Virus record (IMG/VR): IMGVR_UViG_3300027659_000276
Coordinates: 1 to 20,309 of that record
DNA from: a virus
DNA: 20,309 bases
Strand: one strand, 5' to 3'
Shown here: positions 6,297-12,967 of the stretch, piece after piece
How the letters are laid out: each line of letters begins with the position of its first letter
Position numbering within the stretch: position 1 is the stretch's first letter
Position numbers and translations under genes: made by a program
The notes under the pieces: generated by a model
Databases searched by the model: none
What the model saw: the letters and a program-made list of their open reading frames with translations, nothing else
Told to the model about the DNA's origin: nothing

Positions 6297-6854
6297 ATGG
6301 GATTCTATTTAGGCACTTCTGTAAATGTTAGTGGCACTTGGCAAACTCCTTTTGCTATAAATGTAAATGATAGCGGCACATGGAGAAAACTAAAACAAAT
6401 TTATGTAAATGACGCAGGCACTTGGCGTTCTGTTTATGAATTTTGGGATATTGACCCTGATACTACTTATTCAGCAAATGTTACATTTACTTCACGAAGT
6501 AATGCAGGAGCAAATTCTACTGGGTTTTTTAGATGGGTAAATACAACAGACGCTACTTTTACATCAAAAGGCTGGTGGACTAGAACTCAAGTAACTCAAA
6601 ATGATGGCGGCTTTTTTTCAGATACTGGATGGCAAGCTGGAGCTACTTCTACAAATGCTAACCAAGCTGTAGGAAGAATGTTGCTTCCAACTAAAACAAG
6701 TTTAGGTGGTAATTCATCACTTATTTCAGTTCCTACTCTACAAGCTAATGGCTCTCATTTTAGTAATAATTGGTATGCAAGATGGAACTATTCAGGCGAA
6801 GTAACAACATTTAATAACTCACTAAATTCTGTTCCAGCAAATTGGATTTCATAA
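6297..6854 (+). CDS. Fibre-tip-like protein with N-terminal GTW repeats
   Basis: A 185-residue protein. Residues 9-47 contain three units of about 14 residues with Trp at 15, 29 and 43 (VNVSGTW, VNDSGTW, YVNDAGTW). These are a repeat known from phage fibre proteins. The remainder is a beta-rich domain with many aromatics (FWDIDPDTTYSANVTF, then GFFRWVNTTDATFTSKGWW and NNWYARWNYSGEV), a composition that fits carbohydrate or surface binding. It begins 2 bases after the previous stop without a strong ribosome site, so re-initiation from the upstream gene is likely. Its stop overlaps the next ATG (TAATG, 6852-6856). Function as a receptor-facing tip is inferred. Confidence 0.6.
   Translation: MGFYLGTSVNVSGTWQTPFAINVNDSGTWRKLKQIYVNDAGTWRSVYEFWDIDPDTTYSANVTFTSRSNAGANSTGFFRWVNTTDATFTSKGWWTRTQVTQNDGGFFSDTGWQAGATSTNANQAVGRMLLPTKTSLGGNSSLISVPTLQANGSHFSNNWYARWNYSGEVTTFNNSLNSVPANWIS
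6321..6446 (+). repeat. GTW 14-residue repeat (three units)
   Basis: Three consecutive units with Trp spaced 14 residues apart (15, 29, 43), core V-N-(V/D)-x-G-T-W. The DNA has diverged (GGCACTTGG, GGCACATGG, GGCACTTGG at the cores), so this is an older or selected repeat. Confidence 0.75.
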
Positions 6855-8689
6855 TGCCTACACAACGTATACAATTCAAAGATTGGTTACCTGACCAACC
6901 TAGTATCTTAGATACAGTATCAGAGGCTAATAACGTCATTCCTCTAGCTGTAGGTTATGGTGCGTTCAAGTCAGCAGTAAATTACTCTGCGGATGCAAGT
7001 GAAAATTTAACTAACGTCTTTGCTGCTAAGGTAGATAATGATGTTACTTTATTTGCAGGAGGTCTTACTAAACTATTTAAACTAGATTCATCTACTTTAG
7101 CATTAGATAATGTAAGTAAAAGTGCAGCAAGAACGATAAGCAACGTAGCTTTAACATCTAACGTAGCTACTATTACAACTGCTTCTGCTCATAAATATAG
7201 CACAGGTGATAGTGTAACAGTAGACGCAAGTAACAATGTATTTGATGGTACTTATGTCATTACAGCAACACCTACAGCTACAACATTTACCTACGCTAAA
7301 GTCAATGCTAATATTACAAGTGCAGCAGCCACAGGAACAGTTATAGCTCCTAATTATACAGGCATTTTTAGATGGCAATTTATACAGTTTGGTAATTTTG
7401 CTATTGCTACAAATGGATCTGAAAAAGTACAATATTATGATGTAAACGCATCTAGTTACTTTGGTGATTTAGCTGCAACAGCTCCTATTGCTAAGTTTGT
7501 AACAGTTGTTCGTGATTTTGTAGTGTGTGCAAATATTGGTGGTGGCACAAATCCATCAAAAGTGCAATGGTCAGATATTAACGACCCAACTGATTGGACA
7601 GCAGGCGGTGCATCACAAAGTGACTTCCAAGAAATTCCAGATGGCGGAGATATAAATGCAATAACAGGTGGCGAGTATGGTCTAGTATTTTTAGAAAAAG
7701 CTATTGTTAGAATGTCATATATTGGCTCACCTTTATTCTTTCAGTTTGACACAATTAGTCGTAACATAGGATGTTTAGAGGGTGGCTCTGTAGCTCAGTA
7801 TAGTGGTGTTACTTACTTCTTAGCAGATGACGGATTCTATTCATGTAACGGACAACAAGTTACCCCTATTGGTGCAGAAAAAGTAGACAGATTCTTCTTT
7901 AATAACGCTAATATTGCAGACATAGATACTATCTCATCAAGTATAGACCCTGAACGTAACTTAGTTATTTGGAATTATACTAACGTATCTGGTAATAGAG
8001 AATTACTTATATATAACTTCCAAACACAAAAATGGTGTAGTGCTGATACAGACGTAGACTATCTAGGTACTCTTGCTACGACTGGCACATCTTTAGAAGG
8101 TATAGATACAGCATACAACGTAACAGCAGGCTCATTTGTAGCCACAAAACAATACACAATTAGAAGTGTAGGAACAACAGACTTTACCCTTATAGGTGCA
8201 GTCGCTAATACAGTAGGTGTATTATTTACAGCTACAGGTGTAGGCTCAGGCACAGGTGTAGCTATAGATATGGCAGCCTCAGCCGCAGCAGCTAAGACAA
8301 TAGATACACTTGTAACTACAATGGATGACAGACTCTACAAAGGTGGTAAGTTTATCTTTGGTGGTGTGCGTGATGCTAAGATTATTACCTTTACAGGCAC
8401 TAATGCTACAGCCAGTATCACTACAAACGATTTAGAATACGGATATAACTCTGTGCTTACCCTTATTAGACCTTCTGTAGATAATGGCTCTGCAGACGTT
8501 TCTGTGGCTTCTAGACGTATGTTAGATGATACTATTACATTTGGTTCTAGTGTATCTGCAAGCTCAGAAGGTAGATGTCCTGTAAGAAGTGCTAGTCGTT
8601 ATCATAGAGTAAACTTTGTGCCTACAGGTGCTAACTGGTTCTCTGCTATTGGAATGGATATAGATTACTCTGAACAAGGAACTAGATAA
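6854..8689 (+). CDS. P22 gp10-like / nozzle-type tail protein with two inserted modules
   Basis: A 611-residue protein starting at 6854, chosen because of the TAATG overlap; an in-frame ATG 12 bases upstream would extend into the previous gene. Proteins of this type form the tail tube or nozzle below the adaptor and close the DNA channel. Recognisable pieces are the N-terminal FKDWLPDQPS and NNVIPLAVGYGAFKS, then KVQYYDV, VVRDFVVCANIG, PSKVQWSDINDPTDW, LVFLEKAIVRMSYIG and TYFLADDGFYSCNGQQVTPIG. This is a beta-propeller-like succession seen in phage stabilisation proteins. Two segments (about 7142-7354 and 8116-8263) look inserted. Following it are a small gene and the ejection genes, the expected order. 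The assignment is from pattern recognition. Confidence 0.75.
   Translation: MPTQRIQFKDWLPDQPSILDTVSEANNVIPLAVGYGAFKSAVNYSADASENLTNVFAAKVDNDVTLFAGGLTKLFKLDSSTLALDNVSKSAARTISNVALTSNVATITTASAHKYSTGDSVTVDASNNVFDGTYVITATPTATTFTYAKVNANITSAAATGTVIAPNYTGIFRWQFIQFGNFAIATNGSEKVQYYDVNASSYFGDLAATAPIAKFVTVVRDFVVCANIGGGTNPSKVQWSDINDPTDWTAGGASQSDFQEIPDGGDINAITGGEYGLVFLEKAIVRMSYIGSPLFFQFDTISRNIGCLEGGSVAQYSGVTYFLADDGFYSCNGQQVTPIGAEKVDRFFFNNANIADIDTISSSIDPERNLVIWNYTNVSGNRELLIYNFQTQKWCSADTDVDYLGTLATTGTSLEGIDTAYNVTAGSFVATKQYTIRSVGTTDFTLIGAVANTVGVLFTATGVGSGTGVAIDMAASAAAAKTIDTLVTTMDDRLYKGGKFIFGGVRDAKIITFTGTNATASITTNDLEYGYNSVLTLIRPSVDNGSADVSVASRRMLDDTITFGSSVSASSEGRCPVRSASRYHRVNFVPTGANWFSAIGMDIDYSEQGTR
7142..7354 (+). 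other. Inserted beta module 1 in nozzle-like protein
   Basis: Encodes roughly 70 residues running from NVALTSNVATITTASAHKYS through DSVTVDASNNVFDGTYVIT to FTYAKVNANITSAAATGTV. The pattern (V-T-x-x-A-H-x-(Y/F)-x-x-G-D-x-V-x-V, then F-(N/D)-G-T-Y-x-I) is a stand-alone Ig-like domain commonly found in phage virion proteins. It interrupts the propeller-like sequence. Boundaries are approximate. Confidence 0.65.
8116..8263 (+). other. Inserted beta module 2 in nozzle-like protein
   Basis: Encodes about 49 residues: VTAGSFVATKQYTIRSVGTT, then DFTLIGAVANTVGVLFTATG and VGSGTGVA. This unit (YTI-x-x-x-G-T-T-D-F-T-x-I-G-A) occurs as a mobile small domain in many environmental phage virion proteins. Flanking sequence on both sides (LEGIDTAYN before; KTIDTLVTTMDD after) looks like the parent protein. 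Boundaries are approximate. Confidence 0.65.
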
Positions 8690-9006
8690 TGGCTCGTAGT
8701 GATATGTACCGCAAGCTACCTTTTCAAGGTGGTGATGCCAGAAGCGTAGCTGAAATAGTAAACAACCTTGTAGAAGGTAAGTCTAACAACACAGGCTCAT
8801 TTTCTACTACTGTAAGCACTACAAATGCTACGCTAAGTGATGAACGTATAGGATTTAACTCAGTTATCTTATTTATGCCACTAGACCATAACTCATCTAT
8901 GGAATTAAAAGACGTTTATTTTGACAACTTTGCACAAGGTTCTTGCACAGTTCATTATGGAAACCATGCAGTTGCAAGGAACTATCGTTATATAATAGTA
9001 GGATGA
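8689..9006 (+). CDS. Small probable virion protein downstream of the nozzle gene
   Basis: A 105-residue protein starting with a TAATG overlap (8687-8691). The N-terminus MARSDMYRKLPFQGGDARS, then VAEIVNNLVEGKSNNTGSF, is helical. The C-terminal half has short beta strands: NSVILFMPLDHNSSMELKDV, VYFDNF, CTVHYGNHA and a closing YRYIIVG. Small proteins with this beginning and a similar end are often found between the tail nozzle gene and the internal virion genes of environmental podoviruses. Coupling on both sides (ATGA with the next gene at 9003-9006) supports co-production with virion proteins. Precise function is unknown. Confidence 0.65.
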   Translation: MARSDMYRKLPFQGGDARSVAEIVNNLVEGKSNNTGSFSTTVSTTNATLSDERIGFNSVILFMPLDHNSSMELKDVYFDNFAQGSCTVHYGNHAVARNYRYIIVG

Positions 9007-9401
9007 TTTTACACTATATACCTAAAGATAAGTTAAGAGAACATTGGGGCTATGTTAAACATGGTCTTGAGTTAGTTCGTGTTAAAGGTCACATGGAATG
9101 GATTATAGAAGATATTTACTGTGACTGTTATGAACAACGTTCTATGTTATTTCTAGGTTTAGTAGATAATAAAGCAGTAGGCTTTGTAGTACTTCAACCT
9201 ATAGGAAATACACTTCATGTATGGGCTACATGGTCTACACTTAATGATGAAACATTATTCTATCAAGCATTTCAAGAAATACAAGCAATAGCAAAACAAG
9301 GCGGTAAGTCTAGGGTTACCTTTTCATCTCAGCGTAAAGGTTGGGAACGTAAGGCTAGAGCATTAGGTTTTAAACCTCAAACATGGGAATTTATACTTTA
9401 A
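9003..9401 (+). CDS. GNAT-fold-like small phage protein
   Basis: A 132-residue protein if begun at the ATGA overlap (9003). A longer reading from 8943 would overlap the previous gene by over 60 bases and lacks a ribosome site, so it is rejected. The order helix (KDKLREHWGYVKHGLELVRV), acidic loop (WIIEDIYCDCYEQ), strand (SMLFLGLVDNKAVGFVVLQP), strand (TLHVWATWS), helix (ETLFYQAFQEIQAIAKQGG) and strand/loop (RVTFSSQRKGWERKARALGF) follows an acetyltransferase fold. R-K-G-W-E-R-K-A-R-A-L-G-F resembles the terminal GNAT element. A canonical acetyl-CoA Q/RxxGxG/A loop is not obvious, so catalysis is uncertain. In podoviruses such proteins lie beside internal virion genes (compare T7 gp13). A structural role is possible. 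Confidence 0.6.
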   Translation: MILHYIPKDKLREHWGYVKHGLELVRVKGHMEWIIEDIYCDCYEQRSMLFLGLVDNKAVGFVVLQPIGNTLHVWATWSTLNDETLFYQAFQEIQAIAKQGGKSRVTFSSQRKGWERKARALGFKPQTWEFIL

Positions 9402-9411
9402 GGAAAGCAAT

Positions 9412-10521
9412 ATGATTAATTTACACAATTGGCTAAATAATTTAGTTGAATCATTTACATTTTATGGTGGCGGTGGTTCTGGCGGTGGTCAAACCTCTGA
9501 AAGTAAAACTCAACTAGACCCTACAATTGCACCATTTGTTAAATATGGTTTAGAAGAAGCTAAAAACTTATACCAAACTACTACGCCTGAATACTTTGCT
9601 GGTAAAACATATGTTGACCCATCTGCTCAAACAGAATCTGCATTAGCACAAGCTGAAGCACAGGCTAGAGCTGGTAGTCCACTTAGAGATGCAGCACTCA
9701 ATCAACAATTAGGTGCTGTGCGAGGTGAATATTTAGGTGTTAATCCATATTTTGAAGCAGCAATGAGACCTGCTGTTTCTACAGCTACACAAGCTTATAA
9801 TGACGCTATTAAACAAGCACAAGGCTCAGCCTCTATGGCGGGTCGTTATGGTTCAGGTGTTTCTGCTGACTTACAAAACAGAGCAGCTAATACTTTAGCT
9901 ACAACTTTGACTGGCAAGGCAGGTGAACTTGCTTATCAAAACTATGCTACAGAACGTGGCAGACAAGAAGCTGCTGCAATGCAAGCACCTCAATTAGCAC
10001 AATCTAGATACCAAGACGTTAATCAACTTATGAATGTTGGTAAAGTTAGAGAAGATTATTCACAACAAGCTCTAGAAGACCAAATTGCTAGATTTGAATT
10101 TGAACAAAACAAACCATACAATAAGTTACAAGCTTATTTGGGTGCTGCATATGGTGCTCCAACTGGTCAAGTGACTACTACACAAACATCTGGTGGTGGT
10201 AAGATAGTATGTACCGCCATGAATGAAGCTTATGGCTTTGGTTCATTCCGTCAAGCTATATGGTTACAACATTCAGCTTCTATGCCTAATGCTAAACAAA
10301 TTGAGAAGGGTTATCACAGACTATTCTTACCAGTTGTTGCATTTGCGTTTAGTGCAAAACAAACATGGACTCGCAACATTGTACGCAAAATTGCAGAGCA
10401 TATTGCTAGACATAGAACAGCGGATTTATGGAAAGAAATGCGTGGTAAACGTAGAGATACTTTAGGTCGTATCTATAGAGCTATTATAGAACCATTATGT
10501 TATTTAGCGGGAAAGGTATAA
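9412..10521 (+). CDS. Probable internal virion / ejection protein with conserved C-terminal domain
   Basis: A 369-residue protein. AAGGA lies before the ATG. It contains a Gly-rich patch (YGGGGSGGGQ, about 18-27), then a long helical region (about 40-240) rich in Ala, Gln and Glu, with ALAQAEAQARAGSP and YNDAIKQAQGSASMAGRYGSG. Residues 264-369 form a distinct, basic domain: KIVCTAMNEAYGFGSFRQAIWL, then KGYHRLFLPVVAFAF, EHIARHRTADLWKEMRGKRRD and GRIYRAIIEPLCYLAGK. This C-terminal domain is one I recognise from other phages, where it also ends long helical virion proteins. Its GYH and ARHRT elements are consistent across what I recall. Position between tail and lysis genes suggests a DNA-ejection or internal core role. 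Confidence 0.6.
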   Translation: MINLHNWLNNLVESFTFYGGGGSGGGQTSESKTQLDPTIAPFVKYGLEEAKNLYQTTTPEYFAGKTYVDPSAQTESALAQAEAQARAGSPLRDAALNQQLGAVRGEYLGVNPYFEAAMRPAVSTATQAYNDAIKQAQGSASMAGRYGSGVSADLQNRAANTLATTLTGKAGELAYQNYATERGRQEAAAMQAPQLAQSRYQDVNQLMNVGKVREDYSQQALEDQIARFEFEQNKPYNKLQAYLGAAYGAPTGQVTTTQTSGGGKIVCTAMNEAYGFGSFRQAIWLQHSASMPNAKQIEKGYHRLFLPVVAFAFSAKQTWTRNIVRKIAEHIARHRTADLWKEMRGKRRDTLGRIYRAIIEPLCYLAGKV

Positions 10522-10522
10522 T

Positions 10523-11296
10523 ATGAGTGACCCAATTACAGCTATGACAATAGGTGCAGCTATTAGTGGCGGCACATCTTTAGCTAAAGGTAAAAGTTTA
10601 GGCTCTTCTTTACAAAATGCCGCTATAGGTGCTGCACTAGGTGGCGGTGGTAGCTACTTAGGTGGTCTTTTTGGTGGTGCTGGTGCAGCAGGTGGTACAA
10701 CAAGTGGTGCAACAGGTGGCACAGGGTTATTATCAGGATTTAAAGGTGTAGCTGCTACTCCAGCAAGTATGGGCACAGGTGGGTTTGCCTCTAATTTTGG
10801 TAGTCAAGTTATTCCAAATGTAGCAACTAATTTAGGAACAAATGTAGCAACAACTGCTTCTTCTGTTGCAGACGATATTGTGGCACAAGGTGCACCAAAT
10901 ATAGGTAATGTTAATATAAGTAATCTAGATGATATTAACCCAGCATTAATAACAGACCCATCAAAATTATCATCAGTAACACCACCACCTTCACAAACAT
11001 TTACAGACGGAGTTCTTGACCCAATTAGACCTATGTTTGAAAATCCAATTCAAGTAACTGAAAAAGCTGCAAAAGCAGGTGGATATGAAAAACCATTATA
11101 TGAAAGAGCATATGACAGTGTTTTTAATTATGCTCAAAAAAATCCATTAGAAGTTGCTGGAGCAGGTTTATTTGCTACTGGTAAATTTGGAAGAAAAATG
11201 CCTGCACCAGAACCACGAACTGGTACTGTCAATAAAGGTACACCTCCACAAATAGGACAAATGTTACAAGTTAAAAGACCAACAAGATTTTCTTAA
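10523..11296 (+). CDS. Gly/Ala-rich probable ejection protein (membrane-active type)
   Basis: A 257-residue protein beginning 1 base after the upstream stop, with GAAAGG as ribosome site. The N-terminal third (about 6-75) is extremely Gly/Ala/Ser-rich and hydrophobic (TIGAAISGGTSLAKG, IGAALGGGGSYLGGLFGGAGA), as seen in ejection proteins that insert into or cross the host envelope such as P22 gp7 and T7 gp14. The middle is Asn/Thr/Val-rich (VATNLGTNVATTASSVADDI), and a helical, charged part follows (about 190-225, ENPIQVTEKAAKAGGYEKPL). The C-terminus is basic (IGQMLQVKRPTRFS). No enzyme motif. Function is inferred from composition and neighbours. Confidence 0.55.
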   Translation: MSDPITAMTIGAAISGGTSLAKGKSLGSSLQNAAIGAALGGGGSYLGGLFGGAGAAGGTTSGATGGTGLLSGFKGVAATPASMGTGGFASNFGSQVIPNVATNLGTNVATTASSVADDIVAQGAPNIGNVNISNLDDINPALITDPSKLSSVTPPPSQTFTDGVLDPIRPMFENPIQVTEKAAKAGGYEKPLYERAYDSVFNYAQKNPLEVAGAGLFATGKFGRKMPAPEPRTGTVNKGTPPQIGQMLQVKRPTRFS

Positions 11297-11305
11297 GGAT
11301 AAAAA

Positions 11306-12967
11306 ATGGCAAACGGATTATTAGATTATATTGAAAACTTTGATATTAACAAAGGATTAGGCGTTCAATATGGATTACCTAAAGGGATGCTATCTCCTGA
11401 AATTGAAAGTCAAATGAATGTTGGCGGTACGCTTGGTGGTATAGGCAATGTTATAGAAGGAATACAATCAGGTGCTGGCGTTCCTGAAAACATATTTAGA
11501 TTTCTTTCTGGTCAAAAAACAGGTCGACAAGGTGTTGCTAATACAGCTACCCAAAATTATCTTAATCAATTGAATATTGCTAAATTGCAAGGTGATATTG
11601 CACAAGACCCATACAAGCTTGCTAAAATTAAATTTGAAGTAGATAAAGCACCTTTTGAACTTGGTGAAATACAAAATAAATTTTATCAAAGTTCCTTTAA
11701 AACACAAGGTATTAAAAAAGAATTTAAAAAATTAGAAGACGAAGGAAAGTTTGAAGAATTAAATACATTGGCTGCTAATCCAGACGAATATTTTAAAGTA
11801 AAACAATCTAAAGACATTAACAAGTTAGATTATACTCAACCAGAATTAAGTGCTGCAAAAATATTAAATCTTAATGTTAGAGATAGAAAAAGTTGGAATG
11901 AAACAGATGAATTAAATTATAATGCAATTATTTCTGCTCCAAGCGTTGCAGAAGCAGCAAGACTTAATGCAGAATCTGCTGCACGAAATAGAGAAGATAG
12001 AAATATTCCTTATGTTTATACTCCGTCTAGAAATGATGTTATTGCACAAATAAGAAAAACACCTAAATCAACAAATGTTCCACAAGCAAATCAACAAACA
12101 AATGTTGCTGAACCTAGTTATGCTCCAACAAACTTATCTAATGCACCAATTGGGCAATTTGCTCCTACAGAAAAATTTAAAGAAGGTGGTGTAAAAGGCT
12201 CAGACGGCAAAGTATATTCTACAGAAGCATTTAATAAATTAGGTATAGAAAAACAAAATTTATTATTAAGAGATGTAAACCGTAAAGAATATGCTGCAGA
12301 AGATAAAGTGTTATTTGACAATATCAGAACAGATAAAGGAAGTGCACAATATGCTAATTATAATGCTGGAAGAACAGCACAATACATAGAAAAAATATTA
12401 GATAATCCTGAAAAATTTACAAAATTATTTAATACCTTTAGTGGCAGATTACCTATTACATTAAACAAAGCAACAGGTAACTTTATTGCAACAGAATCAG
12501 CCGCACAGGATATTGCTAATTTATTAAACACAATTAAAGGTCAACAGTTTACAAATGAAATTCAGCTCATGAGAGCAAATAACAAAACTGGTGGTGCTGT
12601 AGGTAACGTGTCTGATAGAGAAGTAAGTATGTTCCAAAACATGGCTGCTAATTTAGATTATAGCGGTACTCCTGAACAACTATGGAGTGAATTAAATTCA
12701 CTTTATAATCAAGGTCAGAGAATGAATAATATGTATGTAGATAACTTTCGTGATTACTATGGAGAAGAAGAGTTTAATAGATACAAAATGGATAAATTAA
12801 AATTAACTCCAAAAGTATATAATCCATTATTACAAGAATCTTTAACTGCACAAAAAGAAGGCAAATTTAAAAGTAAAGTAGATAGTGTAAAGCCTAATAC
12901 AGGTTACCAACCATCACCAGATGCTCAAAGAGTTTTAGAAAAATATAAGGTTCAAATTCCACAATGA
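11306..12967 (+). CDS. Large probable internal virion / ejection protein
   Basis: A 553-residue protein preceded by AAGGA. The N-terminus carries a Gly-rich, weakly hydrophobic stretch (GGTLGGIGNVIEGIQSGAG). Residues 70-200 are strongly helical and charged (NYLNQLNIAKLQGDIAQDPY and FKKLEDEGKFEELNTLAAN). A hydrophilic Pro/Asn/Gln-rich linker lies near 240-290. A second helical part holds GKVYSTEAFNKLGIEKQN, FSGRLPITLNKATGNFI and IANLLNTIKGQQFTNEIQLM. There are no transmembrane helices or cysteines. Length, helical content and location between two other probable ejection genes fit P22 gp16/gp20- or T7 gp15-like proteins. No specific family could be recognised. Confidence 0.55.
   Translation: MANGLLDYIENFDINKGLGVQYGLPKGMLSPEIESQMNVGGTLGGIGNVIEGIQSGAGVPENIFRFLSGQKTGRQGVANTATQNYLNQLNIAKLQGDIAQDPYKLAKIKFEVDKAPFELGEIQNKFYQSSFKTQGIKKEFKKLEDEGKFEELNTLAANPDEYFKVKQSKDINKLDYTQPELSAAKILNLNVRDRKSWNETDELNYNAIISAPSVAEAARLNAESAARNREDRNIPYVYTPSRNDVIAQIRKTPKSTNVPQANQQTNVAEPSYAPTNLSNAPIGQFAPTEKFKEGGVKGSDGKVYSTEAFNKLGIEKQNLLLRDVNRKEYAAEDKVLFDNIRTDKGSAQYANYNAGRTAQYIEKILDNPEKFTKLFNTFSGRLPITLNKATGNFIATESAAQDIANLLNTIKGQQFTNEIQLMRANNKTGGAVGNVSDREVSMFQNMAANLDYSGTPEQLWSELNSLYNQGQRMNNMYVDNFRDYYGEEEFNRYKMDKLKLTPKVYNPLLQESLTAQKEGKFKSKVDSVKPNTGYQPSPDAQRVLEKYKVQIPQ

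Noticed and set aside
6842-6853. Upstream ATG extending the nozzle-like protein by four residues
   Set aside because: The TAATG overlap at 6852-6856 and the natural start MPTQRIQF favour 6854.
837-6854. Diversity-generating retroelement acting on a fibre gene
   Set aside because: No reverse transcriptase gene and no template/variable repeat pair with adenine-biased differences were found. The repeats seen are ordinary in-frame duplications.
10223-10465. Plus-strand overlapping frame within the 369-aa gene
   Set aside because: The main frame carries a conserved domain here. The alternative frame has no supporting start signal. The frame at 17108-17356 inside the exonuclease gene is rejected for the same reason.
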